Source of the DNA: Symbiodinium natans
Taxonomy: Eukaryota; Sar; Dinophyceae; Suessiales; Symbiodiniaceae
DNA length: 64,000 nt
NCBI GenBank assembly: GCA_905221605.1
Contig: CAJNDS010002800.1
Span: forward strand, 209,948 to 273,947
Reading direction: 5' to 3'
The notes beneath the pieces were generated by a model. The model saw nothing but the letters and a program-made list of their open reading frames with translations. It had not been told where the DNA came from and searched no databases. This document shows, in pieces, positions 1 to 11,712 of the stretch. Position 1 is the stretch's first letter, and each line of letters begins with the position of its first letter. The position numbers and the translations under genes were made by a program.

Positions 1-1790
1 GTGTGCAAGGGCCATGGCATGCGCAGCTTTGACGTCGGGAGTGCCACAGAAAGGGAGATCCTGAAGGATGAAAGATCCTCGCACGAAGACATAACGTTTT
101 TGAAGTATGTTTTTGGAAGGGCTGAAATGAGGGATGCGAAACGGGCTGCCAAAGAGAAGGATCTGCCATGTCGTTTGCTTTCCCGAGCGGTTTGTTCGTG
201 GCCGGTGACACCATCTTCGCCCAGTGCGCGGATGGCATTCGTCAAACGACTGTGGCTGGGGGTCCCGTGAGCCTTGCCCTCCCTGCTGGGGACATGGTTT
301 TCGAAGACGATCCTGGCTCACCATCTCCTTACCCTAAGGCCCGCTGCCCGAAGGAGTTTTTTCGCTCTTTAATTGAGGTTTTGTGTGCGAACATTGGCTA
401 GCATGTTCTTTGCGAACTTCATGCTTCCTTGTTGTAAGTTGCTGGAGACAGGACGTCATTGGCATTGATGCCAAATACATCTACTTCTTCACAGAGCGGG
501 CCCCTCACACAGCTAAACATGCTTTTGGTTCTAGCAGATTATCATGTTTTCTGGACTATTTGGAGCTGCTTTTCGATGGTTGTTCTCTTTACAGTTCGTT
601 TCAGCTAATCAAGCGTCGACAAGCAAAAGCCTCCAAACTCCAGACCCCCAGATTTCTCACCCGAAGCTTCAGCAGTTCCTTGAACCCCAGCACTCATCAG
701 CGAATCATTTCAGCCCCTTCCACTTCCAGGACTTCTTTCATGGCATGGCCCTGCGCCGCTGGCCGCACGGCAAGGGTGGCAAGGGTGCACGGTCCGCCGG
801 CTCCGCCGGCTCTGCCAGCGCAGCAATGGAGCCGGCACCTGCCGGGGGCCTCCTTGCTTTGTTTCGGTGTCAACACTGGATCGTACACACTGTCAGGGGA
901 ACCCAGAACAAGGGCCTTGTTATGGGTAAAGGCTAAGACATGTTCGAAGGTCTGTTTTGTGTGTGGAAGTGCTTATATCCTGACTGTTGTGGCCAGGTAT
1001 GTTGCAAGTTTTCCTGGAGGATGCGCATTGTGTGACGAACTTTTTGGATATTTTGTTTGGGGGGGTTAGGAAAACTACTTTTCTATCTTGATTTATTTTC
1101 GGAGGAAGACCTCTGTTTCTATGTATTATCGGAAGGAAACCTCTATTGTCTCTCTCTGTTGTTTAATGGCAAAACATCTCGTTCTCGAAGAGAGTGAGCC
1201 CGGAGCTGGGATCGAGAAAGAAGAGGATGGAAAGAAAGAATGAAATCAACAATACCATTAGGGTTCAGGGTTTAGGGTTTAGGGTTTAGGGAAATATCAT
1301 TAGTACCATTCCACATCCCGCATCCCGCCGAGCAGTGTGTTTGCAACTGGGTGGAGGGGGGAGCTGCGCCGCTCCTTTCACCCGCCTGCTCTTTAACCTT
1401 CATGCCAAGAAGATAGCGTCCATGTAAATAGCATCGGAATCCTTTCAAAACCGGTCTTGCGAGCAATGCTTTTGCAAATCTGTCAACGCTTTCACAAAAA
1501 AGCACATCTGTTTCTCTTCTTTTTTGCTAGGAAAACCAATAGAGAGGGCCTGGGGTTGGGGAATCAGAAATGCAAAGTAAAGAACAATCCAAACCCGGCC
1601 TGCGAGCATTGTGTTTGCAACGCACTTGGGGGGGGGGGGGGGAATCCTCGGAGGCAATTGAGTTTTTCCTTGGGATTTCTTCGGGACACCTAGAATACAA
1701 AGGCAACGAAATTGTACGAATCCCATGAGAATACTCAGGCAATAGTTTTTCCTAGGGAACAAGCCTAGTTAAAATGCATCGGCCAGAGAG
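1..1790. other. No recognised gene; weak open frames and a G15 run
   Basis: I see no family I can name here. Short plus-strand frames at 1-180 and 168-401 have fairly protein-like composition and could be exons of a gene entering from the left, but no motif supports that. A short TTTAGGG telomere-word run lies at about 1261-1290 and a G15 homopolymer at 1628-1642. The rest looks intergenic or intronic. Confidence 0.4.
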
Positions 1791-1801
1791 TTTTTTCGCA
1801 G

Positions 1802-2467
1802 GAAAACCAAGGAAATGGACCAACAAAATTCGACAAACAAGAAGATCGCAAACAAATTCTTCACGCATATTCCCGACAGTGATCTAGGCATGGAGATGAA
1901 GGTCACGGCCAAGAAGGGTATCAGGTTCTATGAGAGATCAGCGGAGACCATGCTGAAGCAGGGCGAATTGGCACACATTTTTTGCCACTCATCCTAGAAG
2001 GAACAGAAGTTGAGTTTCAATGAATTAAGACACCCAGAACAGTCGAGGAAGGGACTGGAGGCCAGCACTGCAGCTGATGGCCGAGAGGTCGCTGCCAAGC
2101 CCCCCGTGCAGGATAGTAAGTATAGTAAGTTGTCACCCGCTCACCAAACCGTACCTAACCTCTGCCGAACATCCGGCAGGATCTTCGCGTCTCGGCCCTC
2201 GGGAATGCCATCGATGTGGCTGTGGCTGTGGCAGCGGGCATGGAGAAGCGGGGTCTCGCCAAATTCCGAAGGATCCAGACGTCCTATGCTCAAATGGAGG
2301 AGAGGCTGCTTCAAAACGTACGTAAGTTTAGTGAGTTTTTGAACGAGATCGAGTCTTGCAACAAGAGAATGTCTTCGAATGCGAGAATTTGAAGTAGATG
2401 AAGCAGAAAAAGAGCCCTGGAGGATGCTTTCGTGCCGCAGATTTGGATTGATCTCCAGAAGATATGA
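1802..2467 (+). CDS. Alba-domain DNA/RNA-binding protein, three exons
   Basis: Alba proteins are small dimeric nucleic-acid binders found in chromatin and RNP particles. Exon 1 (1802 or ATG 1815, to 1970) gives the first strand and helix, with MKVTAKKGIRFYERSAETML. Exon 2 (2180 to about 2321) gives RVSALGNAIDVAVAVAAGM, the diagnostic Alba G-N-A-I-D stretch. Joining GAA TTG at 1970 to GAT at 2180 restores exactly the usual family spacing, so the intron 1971-2179 is GC-AG. A GTACGT/GTAAGT donor follows at 2318-2322. The last exon, about 2407-2467, ends PQIWIDLQKI-stop, like an Alba terminal strand. Its exact 5' splice is uncertain because phase does not fit every acceptor. The start may be ATG 1815, or the exon may be internal, since an acceptor-like CAG sits at 1799-1801. 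The product would be about 115-120 aa, normal for the family. Confidence 0.72.
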
Positions 2468-4080
2468 AGATTTCGCTCTGCCTTGCAAGCCTGTGCGGTC
2501 AAAAAAAGGCACAGACAACATTGCAAGACAAAAAAAGGCTATGTGCTAGGGCACATAGCCATAATTTCATGTTTAGCCCAGCGACTGGACTGCAAGACAA
2601 CTCTGCAGCCACCGGTGCCTCTGTTCGGGTCAAGCATTGGAGTCTGTCTGACTGGCAGACTCCAGGTCCCGAAGGGTCCAAACTGCTTCAAACCCTACAG
2701 AGCCGTCCTGGAGCCCACAAGCAGCGCTGGAGCGCAGTGTAGTTTGACATTGACTAAAAAGGCTTAGAGAGCAGCCGCGCCATGAGCAAAATCATCCGTT
2801 GTTTGGTGTTGCATTGGCTTACCCTGCTGTGAACCTCCTGTCGCGCAATGATCACTAATGCATGTAACAAACGTCGTAACCACATTCCCTTACCACTCTT
2901 CGTAACCGAAGAAGTGCTTTTGGCCCAATGTTTGGGATCGAGGCTGGAGAGTACTCTGGAGGACCCAAGCAAATTCCGCCCACCTACCGTGCCTACCAAA
3001 GCCAAAGAACCTCGCACACACCCCTTGCTTGGTTACCTCGGAAACCGCACCCTCAGCGCCCAGGTCGCGAGACTCGGGCCTGGCACTCGGAGCTTCCAGT
3101 TTTCTCCTGAGCAGCCGGGTTCCCGTTTGAAGAGTTGGGGGGGTTGGGGAGGTTCCGGGATCCGTGCGATTTGCGTTGGCAAAGCGTTCGAAAGCGTTCA
3201 TTCTCTGACAATGCCCGAGCCATACTAGGGAGAGCCCACATGTTTGAGACAAGGTTGCGCTCAACATGTGCAGACAGTCATGGTCTCCGGCAGCTGCACA
3301 TAAGGAAGAACAGTCCTTCAGGGTTTGCATCCAGGTAGGGTTTGGACCTTTTCCTGTCCGAGCACGAACAGCCCGAGCCAATCCTTCACGCCATGTGAGT
3401 CTGAAAAACACTTCCGAACCGCCTCGGATTTGATCCAACCTTCAAGCTGCAAAAAACCTTGAGGAGACTGGAGATTTGTACAAACTATCACAAACTCTCA
3501 TTTGCAAAGACCCTTGACTTCTCAGGATCGGGAGCGGAGCCGGGACAGAAGAGACAAGGTCTGGTCTTCTGGCTTTTGGGCTTTCGGGGCTTTCAGACAT
3601 AGACAGAGAGATCTTGTTGCACAGATGTCGTAAGCGTGGGTTTTTGGTTGGTTTCCTTCTTGAGTGGGCACAACAGGGCAAGTCCCTTTGAGACAACCGG
3701 TGCCGGATCAAGAGATCTTGAAACTGTTTCCAGTTTCAGCGGATCCCGGCTTGCCTCAAACAGAAAAGTGATAAACTCCATTGACTCATCCGCGTCCTCT
3801 CGTCTCTTGAGGGAACGGGTGGCTCGACTGCGGAGAGGCCCTGCTGCTCCAGAGACATTCAAGCGGCCCACATGTCGCGTGTCCGATGCCAGTGCTGAGG
3901 GTGACCGGTGTTGAGGTCACCCTCAACACAAAAACTCGTTCGTGATCATTGTCGCCCTGAAATGAAAGGATCTTCTGTCCCGCTCGTCCCGCGTAGTCGT
4001 CCCGCGTCACCGCTGAGGAAGCACATGGCCTCTGGCTCGAAGCGGGGCAGCTTCACCGAGCATCCTCGAGCTCAGAAGGC
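2468..4080. other. No firmly supported gene; possible isolated exons
   Basis: Several plus-strand stretches have codon-like composition and splice-like borders, for example 2928-3010 (ATG TTT GGG ATC, reading MFGIEAGEYSGGPKQIPPTY) and 3240-3336, which ends in a GTAGGG donor-like sequence. None matches a family I know. Neither strand carries a long frame here. Confidence 0.25.
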
Positions 4081-4083
4081 TCG

Positions 4084-4392
4084 TCATCCCTGCTGCCTCG
4101 GGGTTTCCATTTCTCCTGGCAGGCTGGCATCCTTCCTGGGCTCTTTCACACAGCTTATCTCCAAGGCCTTGGTCTTCTCCATAACGTACTTTTCCTGTTC
4201 ATCCGCACGGCGTGTGGATCCTGCGGCCATTGGAGTCAGCGTGCCCTCAGCTGTGTCAACAGCTCGTCCTGTTGCTCTGGCCTCACCCTCCTCCACCAGG
4301 ACCACGGCGTCCGGACGCTCGGTCAGTAGCTTCGTGTAGTTGTTGTAGAGGCCAGGTTCCAGGTAGGAAACCCAAGATAGTGATAGTGGCAC
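4084..4392 (-). CDS. Hypothetical coding remnant, unknown function
   Basis: A 102-codon minus-strand frame has a soluble, charged composition (RPDAVVLVEEGEARATGRAV near residue 30, then a K/E-rich tail) that looks translated rather than random. Minus-strand frames just upstream (4400-4735) look like the same reading interrupted by frameshifts. This would fit a decayed transposon polyprotein or gene, but I recognise no catalytic motif. Confidence 0.3.
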   Translation of the reverse strand: MPLSLSWVSYLEPGLYNNYTKLLTERPDAVVLVEEGEARATGRAVDTAEGTLTPMAAGSTRRADEQEKYVMEKTKALEISCVKEPRKDASLPGEMETPRQQG

Positions 4393-5224
4393 AAGAATCT
4401 CGCACCGTCTCGGCCCACTGTGCTTGGCGGATCATTCCGGCCGAAGACTGCCACCACCAATTCGACCAGATCACCCTTGTCCACTCTGCCCAGTGGTCGC
4501 GCCACCTCTTTCCCCTACGTGTCCCCGAACACCTTGGGTCACCGCTGCTTGGCAGACTCTGCGCCGGGAATCACCTTTCGGGTCAAAGCCATCATGTACT
4601 TGAAGCATGGCTTTTTACGGCAAACCACCTCGGCCCTTTCCAGACTGCTCCATGTAAGCTTCCCCACTTTGATCAGACTTGAAGCCGGGTCTCGACCTTG
4701 GCTCTCGCGTTTTCCAAGCATTCCTGCTGTGCCGCTTGTGGTCTCTAGGTGACCTCAACCTTCTTCGAGGCTGTGGCTCCTCACGGCCGTGGCTCCGGTA
4801 CTGTTTATGTTTGTTTCTTAATGGCAGCTGTTCATGAAGAGGACTTGCATCCTTTTGAAACCCGTCATGCGAGCATTGTGTTTGCAATTCCCCTGAGCCA
4901 ACACGCCCTTTTTGTTTTGCAAGACCGTCGTACCGGGCGCTGGCTGTCATATTTGCAGCCCCTGCCGTGCTTGGCGCAAGAGTGGCCTTCATGCGTAAGA
5001 GGCCTGTGCGGTAAGCGTTTGAAGCGCCGCCACACTGTCCACAGTCCGGGAAAGCCAGCAACTCTGGACCCCATACCCGAGGCGCGTGGCAAGCCCTTGC
5101 AACAAACTCCATAACACCGCACGTGCATGCACCCTTGAAATCGCAATTTCTCCACGTCGCCGAATGTCTTTCTTGTCACCTCTGGCACGCGAGCGATTTT
5201 AGCCCCCCCCACCCCGTCCGTTTT

Positions 5225-5745
5225 AAAGCCGTCCTTCTGTATTACAAATGCAGTACTGCTATGGCGCTGCGGTTGTACGCGCACTTTTCGCCCACCCCCC
5301 CCCCCCTCGCCCTTAAAATCTGCAAAAAGTAGACTGCTATGGGCTGCGGTTGTACGCACGCACGTGCCTTTAGGCCCCCCCCCCTATGCGCGTGCGCACT
5401 GAGAACCTGAGAACCTCGCAACACTCGTGGGTGCGGAATTCAGCTGACAGAACGCTCTGCGGTTGCACGGTTGCATGCGCGTGCCTTTAGGCCTCCTCTT
5501 TTCAGCACAAATGTAGTACTGATATGGGACACTGGGACTCTGCGGTTGTACGCGCGCGGCACGGAATTCAGCTACGCGGGCGTTTTTGCGGCCCCCCCCT
5601 TTCTCCCCTCCCCATTCCTGTTTAGAATCGTCCTTCTGTAGTACAAATGCAGTACTTGTATGGGGCTCTGCGGTAGCGCGCGCGCTCTCTTTCAGGGCCC
5701 CCTTCCCAATCGTCCTTCTGTATGACAAATGTCGTGCTGGCAGGA
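5225..5745. repeat. Degenerate tandem repeat, about 5 copies
   Basis: A core of about 60 bp containing TCCTTCTGTATTACAAATGC followed by a TATGGGGCTCTGCGGTTGTACGC-like segment recurs near 5229, 5325, 5500, 5630 and 5712. Copies are separated by C-rich spacers of variable length. The copies are strongly diverged. No coding sense is evident. Confidence 0.6.
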
Positions 5746-6057
5746 GAGAAGCAGGCGAGGATCCGAGGCGCCATACAGCATTGGACCAGTGTTGGACCAG
5801 CGTTGGAAGCGGTTTTTGGGCAGTGTTGGAACAGCGGGGTGTGAGGGCCTTGTGATGTTCCGAGTAATGAGGTTTCCTAGTTCGTTTCACGGCCTTTGGA
5901 GCAGGAGAAGGGCTGGATGTCACGATATGTCACGCACGTGTTTTTTGTTTTTTCCTTGTTAAAGTGGAGCTTGAACATGAAACCACTGAATTTGCGTGAC
6001 GTAATTGCACTGCGCCTTGAGGTTCCTTTGAGGTAAAGAATGTTTACTGCGTTGCAA

Positions 6058-6103
6058 CTTCTTCTTCTTCTTCGTCTTCTTCTTCTTATTCTTCTTCTTC
6101 TTG
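6058..6103. repeat. CTT trinucleotide microsatellite
   Basis: About 15 imperfect CTT units with CGT and ATT interruptions. On the complementary strand it produces a lysine-rich artefactual frame. Confidence 0.9.
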
Positions 6104-6829
6104 CATACATGATGTGTTGGCTTTTTGGCGTGTTCTTGCGGGCTCCTGCGCAGGATGCAAAACACAGAAGATGACATGAGCAGATGCATCTTGGCAAGAG
6201 CGATGACCTGAACTCCACAAATCAGGGATCGTTGGCAGCTGTTGGGGTTTAGTCTGGACGCACAAACGTTTTTCTGGTTTTCCGGCTGCGGTGTTTGGCT
6301 AAGACCGAGTCCGAAGCACCATCCGAACCACAAGTGGACATTCATACTGGCATCCGGGCCACATCCAAAATCAAATTTCCTTGTTGGTTATGAGAGGTGT
6401 CGGGGATGTGGCTGAAATGTGATGGTGCTGGGCTGAGGTTGTTTCGTATGCTTATGGGTAAGTCATCTAAGGAATTATACCTCTGCACATCCATCTCATC
6501 ACCACCCCTAGGAAAGAACCCTCAAGCCCCCCAACACCCTGAACAACCTGGGTTCAGGACTAGGGAACCAGAGATGGGGTTCAGGCGGAGACTCGGGTAC
6601 CGGGCTACACCCAGGGGAAAACCCTGATGTGTGCCCTGAAGTAAACCACCCCAGTCGGGACACTCTCGATTTGTGCCTCATCTTGAGCCAACGTCGAGTT
6701 GGCATAGTTTATGGTCGCACCTGATTTGTGCGTGTCATCCTTGCAGCAGGGGCGATGCACCTATCACAAACACTCCTCCTTGACAGAGTGTCTCCGAGAC
6801 TCTGTCACACGTCTCGGTGCATGCCCCAC

Positions 6830-7577
6830 TCACTTGAAACACCCTACGCATGCCTTCTCCGGAGGTCTTACAGAAAAGTAGGTACCCACTGGACTATTCC
6901 TTCGGTGGGATATCAAAAGTTCAAACACTATATCCAGGCGTCGAGCTCGAAACTCCCTGACACTTATTGCAAGATGTCCACGTTTCAAGCGCATCCCTTT
7001 TGTTCTCTTGATCAAGCCCAACTGCTGACGAGCTGTACTCAACTTGGCCTTGCTGAGCACCTTCGTGAGGCCATCGGCCTTCAGTTCTGTTGTTCGAGCG
7101 TGTTCAACCTCGCATCCGATTGTTGCTGGTTGATCACGCAGCCAACTAGTCCGCAGCGCGAAGTGTCTTGTCCTCATCTGCACCCACGAGAAAATATCCC
7201 GCGTGGATAGAATTAAGGCTCCTGTGTTGTCGCCGTACAAAACGGTCTTGCGTGGATTGTTCAATGCCAGTGACCGTGGCCTCCAACTCGCTCTCTGTTG
7301 CCGAGTATGCAACTAGCGATTGCCTATTGCTCCTCCACGCTATCAAGTTGTCTTCTATCGTGATTGCTGTGCGAGATCGTGATCCTCCAGAGCTGAAAGA
7401 AGCATCGCAGTGGATGTGCATGTCGAAGAACTCAACTCCCTTGTAAATCAGACCACAATCAGCTGTTCCTCTTGAGTACTTCCAGATCCCTCGGGTTATT
7501 CTCAGTCCCTCAGATGGATTTGTACTTGCCATGCACGCTGTCACTCCTACATCATCATCATATTGCAAATGGACCAA
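6830..7577 (-). pseudogene. copia RNase H, frameshifted
   Basis: The upstream frame (7577-7146) has IHCDASFSSGGSRSR and AWRSNRQSLVAYSATESELE, matching the copia RNase H D and S-x-x-E-A-E elements. The next frame (7312-6830) has LYGDNTGALIL, RTRHFALR and LKADGLTKVL, the usual C-terminal D-N, RTKHI and LADxLTKxL motifs. A frameshift near 7240 separates the halves. Confidence 0.82.
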
Positions 7578-7811
7578 CCTGGCAAGTCAGCAAAGCATTT
7601 AGCGATGCCAAAGAGGGTTCAGGCCCAAGAGTATGAAAGGCGCGAGCGCCGCAAGTGTATGGAATGAGGACTACGAAGAGGTAGTCCAGGCGTTTCGGTT
7701 GCGGCATATCCCTCAAGCACGTAGCGAAGGAAAGCCAAGTAAGGTGAATCCAAACTCATCGCCACAAAGCGTGAAGATGAGGAGGAAAGCCGTAGCAACT
7801 GGAAGCGGACA

Positions 7812-9059
7812 TCACCACGGAATCCACGGGGACCACTCCATCCAGTCACAGGACCGCCGGGACGGGCAGCAGACTGTATAAAGCTGAGTTAAAGTCCAGC
7901 AGCAACTGAAAAGAGAACCACGAAAGAACTCCAAGCCCGCCACCACTAAACCAGTGAAGACGAGGAGGAGCTGCACAAGCTGGGAAACCACATCCAGCAA
8001 GCACGATGCTGCCGAAGCAGCGCAACCAGCATGCGACTGTAAACGCTGCGAAGCTGTCACTCCTACCAGGGCGCTGATAACCGGGCGGGATCTCAAGCAT
8101 AACCATTGCAAACTTCCCAACTCAGATTGTAGGCGCTTCAGGTTGGCAGCGTCCCCTTTTGTTTCCGGTTCCAGCTTCCCTTCCAGCGGCTCAGGCAGGC
8201 TGTGACTTCCTTGGGCCATAGCCCAGCCACGATTGGCCAACTCTTGTAGCAGCCAATGCCGTTGGCACGGAAAAATGCCTTCTTGATGCACCTGTATCTG
8301 TGTTCCAAGAAACGTGATTTCGGATACAACTGCGCAATCTACACCATTCGCGCAAAAACCTCTCGCCTTCGACAAGGTTAGCCCTGCTCAAGATTCCTTG
8401 TGCTTTGATGTCCCAAATCTTTGATATTGCTTGGCATACCCTTGTTACAGCTTCAACGTCGCCAACTGCTAGTCCATCATCGACATAAAATGTTCCCACG
8501 CCAACAGTGTTGCCAGCCTCATCGATGATGGCCCACAGTCCCTTGCACGTTGATACCTCTCTCAGAGTTAGTTTGCCCCGCTTGTGACCCTCTCATCATC
8601 CCTTGCTCGCTCCCACTCAACTGGAGACACACGGTTTCAGATACCACACTGTACCAGGACTCGTTAACCCCAGTCGCTCCAACACTTTAGGAGGTCGAAC
8701 CGCTGCCCTATGCTTCTCTGACAGAATGGCATTCAAAAAAAAGCACAGACGACGTCCCAAGATAAAGCCGTCCACGTTGGGTTGCTGGCCAACATGGCAA
8801 GCATGAATCGCACGACCTCCGGATCCACGTTACAAGAAGCAAATTCCTCCTTGGTAGCATCGCTGGTATTCTGGAAGTTACCACAACCCACCACTCTCGA
8901 GCGTGCTTTGAATCCTAATTCCTTTTCAGATTCAATCTCCGGTGGCTTCATGGTGTTCACAAGTTTAGCTGGCAATACTTCCGGTATGTATCCCAACTTC
9001 GCATTGAGCTCTTCCAAGGTTGTTTCTTCCCATACCTCCTTCGTAGCCATGCTATCCAT
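7812..9059 (-). pseudogene. copia reverse transcriptase, frameshifted
   Basis: From 9059 downward: a GFKARSRVVGCGNFQ motif (copia RYKARLVAxG region), ending SWDVVCAFF where the family has the catalytic D-x-x-x-A-F-L-N. After a frameshift come a PGTVWYLK segment and, at about 8490-8460, FYVDDGLAVGD, the YVDD active site. Next is FLGTQIQVHQEGI and a final LGSLQWL...RPVISALVG block. All hallmark motifs are there but in at least three frames, so no intact protein can be made. Confidence 0.8.
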
Positions 9060-9549
9060 TTCCTTGCAAATTGCTTTGTACTTCCTTCAAAGCTTTCACA
9101 GGCTCTGGCTTCCCACTAGCCTTGTGTCCCATCGCATGTGGACACGCTACAGGGATTTCTCTCGCGCTCGCAGGGCTCCGCTTTTGCTCTGGTAGTTGCA
9201 TCAACTTCTTCAAGATCTCGGTTTCGTATGGTGCACCCGCCCACACCGTCTCTCCTGTCGTTGGATTCTTGCACACCTTGCAGCGATCTTGGTTCTTATT
9301 CACGCAAGCCACGAGCGCATACTTGTTACCAGCATACGACTTCCGGTCAGGTCCTGACAAGTCGACAGAGATGACACCATCCTGAATGTCCTTGGCGTTG
9401 AGCTTTCTGGGGCCTTCGGCAGTGCCTCCACAAATCCAGTTCTGCAGCTTCTTCCTCGATTTGGGAAGCACTTTCGACCAGTCCCATGACTCAGGATCCG
9501 TGAAACATGCTACATCGTCATCCCCACCCTCAACTTCCGAACACTTCAC
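9052..9549 (-). pseudogene. copia integrase, N-terminal part of core only
   Basis: The minus-strand frame contains DGVISVDLSGPDRKSYAGNK, where the first aspartate of the rve/DDE core lies in the SVDLSGP context typical of dinoflagellate copia elements. A CxxC...-type pair (CKVCKNPTTG) follows. The remaining core with the second D and the E is absent. The frame runs into the region just upstream of the reverse transcriptase, so the middle of the integrase was deleted. Confidence 0.65.
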
Positions 9550-9570
9550 CCGGAGGCTAACTCACAATCC

Positions 9571-9606
<36 letters not shown>
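9571..9606. repeat. TCA trinucleotide microsatellite
   Basis: Twelve near-perfect TCA units at the 5' side of the copia relic. Read on the plus strand it yields a polyhistidine artefact. Confidence 0.9.
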
Positions 9607-9609
9607 ACA

Positions 9610-10900
9610 TCGACTACTTCTGCATTGTTGCTGGTGATGTGGTGCGTGAAAAGCGGTGTGGATGTGAGCCGACTGTAAATATTGGACGAGATTCTAGATT
9701 TGAAAGCGTGTCATTAATCGGACATTGATGGAAGCGAACGAAGAACAAGGATTGTTTTTGGTATGGTTAATACATAATGATTAACGCCTTTTCAAGGCCC
9801 ACCTATCACGAACGTTCCTCATCACACTCCTATGAAAAATTTAGGCAAGGTGCGCAGTTCTGAAACCAACAATCATTGCTGACAAGTAATTTCAAACCTT
9901 CCGGTTTCGGTTGCAAAAAGGAAACAGAAACCGTGTTGAAGCAAGTGGGGGGCGACTGAAGATTGTTTGGAGCTGCTGAGGTTGTTAGTATGAATCCAAA
10001 GCCACCAGTAGCCCGCAGACAGGTCTCATCGAACTGGAGGAGAACACCTGGGAGCGATGCCCTTTCCAGCAAAAAGCTGTGCGAGCAGGGCGTGCAAGAT
10101 GTGACTTTCTTCAATGTTCTTGCTCAGCTCCGCATCTCAGTTGGTGTAACATCAAATTTTATGCAAGCAAATATTGAAACGTAGAAGCGTGAAAAGCCAG
10201 TAGCACGGGGCTCTGCATTCGGCAACAATTCAGCTCATAATAATGTCTATATAGTTGTATCTAGCCACGAACTGCAATTGCCTGGAAGATCTTGTTTATA
10301 TCGATATGGTTTTGTGCTCAGGCTTGAGGAGCGACCCAAAACCTGGGGTATCCTGGTTCAGCTGTTCTGCGTCAGAGTGGACGGTGTTTGAGCAGTTGTG
10401 GTGGCTTGGGAAGCCGGGGCAGGATATTTGCAGCGGCTCGCAGCCGGCTCGGCTTGGGTTTATGAGGCAGCAGGAGCAGACGCTGAAGCTTAAGCGCATG
10501 TACTCCCTCACCAAAAAACATGACGAAGTCGCAGGCTGCATACAGTACGACTTTACACCCTGAAGCCCAGACTGTAGCAGGCCATTGTGGGTCCTGAATG
10601 CATCAGCCAGCTCATTACCGCAACACCGCTGAACCCTACAGCAGCACCGTTTGACCAAACATCCCTGTACCTTCAAACATCAGCTGCTTCAGCTTATGGA
10701 CCGCAAAAACTAGCCTTGTAAGAACAACAAAGATACCTATCTCCTTCAACGAACCCCCCCCCACCCGCCCCCCCAACAATCGCTTCGGGCTTGGCGATGC
10801 AGGCCAGGTTGCTTTCGTCAAGAATGAGTGTCGCCTGTGCACTGCGACCAAATCAGATGTGGAATTGCCTCAACAACAACTACACGACCCCCGTGGATCC
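9610..10900. other. No recognised gene
   Basis: Short plus-strand frames at 9963-10184 and 10255-10563 have no motif I recognise. A C-rich stretch lies at 10747-10774. This may be intergenic sequence or introns ahead of the J-domain gene. Confidence 0.35.
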
Positions 10901-10930
10901 CTGTGGCTTAGCCTGGCTTAGCCCCGCGCC

Positions 10931-11270
10931 ATGAAGGGACATTTCTTCAGAAGCTACGCTTTCGAATGTTGCTTCCGAAGCCCAGGGCAGTCTTGCAAAG
11001 CTACCAGGAAAGCCTACAGAAGGCAGGCACTGAAGTGGCATCCAGACAAGCACGACACCGCCAACCACACCTATGCCGAGGACTGCAACCGAAGCGAAAA
11101 ACAGTTGATGGACCAGGCTTGAACTGATTGCACAATATTGCGCTAGTGGCACTACGTCACTACCGAGGAGCGATTCAAGCTGATGTCAGCAGCTTACCAA
11201 GTCCTCAGCGATCCCAAGCAAAGAGCGGACTTTGACCGCTTCGGGAAGGCCAGACTGAAGGGCTCTTTGA
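10931..11270 (+). CDS. J-domain (DnaJ/Hsp40-like) protein, partial, two exons visible
   Basis: J domains stimulate Hsp70 ATPase through an HPD loop. The first piece reads RKAYRRQALKWHPDKHDT, that is helix II and the invariant HPD (codons 11039-11047). The second piece (about 11165-11250) reads EERFKLMSAAYQVLSDPKQR followed by ADFDRFGKA, helix III and IV. Between them a stretch with a stop (about 11060-11160) must be intron. The domain N-terminus (YxxLG) is not seen and would lie upstream, perhaps before an acceptor at about 11007. No G/F or zinc region follows, so the rest of the protein is unidentified. Confidence 0.75.
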
Positions 11271-11499
11271 AGGGCTGAAGCAATATGAAGCAATGCTGCG
11301 ATGCCCATGCCACGAAATGCACCTCTGCGAGCCTTTGCGACTGTGCTCACTAATTCTGCATTGTTGCTCCGAAGGAAAGGCTTTCCTTTGGCCACCAGAG
11401 CCCCCCGAGCCGGGCCTGTATATTATAGAGGGTGACGCAAACAAATTTATGAAAGTGAGTCGGGCTGGCCCGTGGACGATCTATCACGATTTTTTTAAA

Positions 11500-11712
11500 T
11501 TTGGGGCCTCGTTTCGCAATGAAATGTTTAGCTTCCTGGAATCTCCGGGCTCTGGCTCTTTAAGATTCCTGGAGCCCCAAGGCCCTCAGAGCCTCAAGCC
11601 TTCAGGACCTCAAGGCCTGAAACTTTCCTGTCTTCTTAGCTTCCTGGATTCTGAAGTCTCAGGGCCTGGCCTGAAGCCTTTAGGCCTCAAGCTGCAAAGC
11701 TTGCAGCAAAGA
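11500..11712. repeat. Low-complexity CCTCAAGGCCT-type sequence
   Basis: Degenerate strings of CCTCAAG, GGCCTGAAG and CTTCCTGGA recur irregularly. The open frames across it are products of this simple composition, not genes. Confidence 0.5.

Larger units (their letters stand above)
6830..9549 (-). mobile_element. Ty1/copia LTR-retrotransposon relic (pol, internally deleted)
   Basis: Reading the minus strand from 9549 down to 6830 gives, in copia order, the start of an integrase core, reverse transcriptase and RNase H. The element is decayed: the reading frame jumps at about 9055, 8735, 8200, 7580 and 7150. The integrase is cut short after its first catalytic aspartate region. No convincing long LTR pair is visible; only a short shared string (CACCTATCAC) occurs near 6758 and 9801. 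Copia relics are very common in dinoflagellate genomes. Confidence 0.85.

Noticed and set aside
6758-9822. LTR pair of the copia element
   Set aside because: Only about 20 bp around CACCTATCAC are similar at the two sides. Flanking sequence does not align, so no LTR can be claimed.
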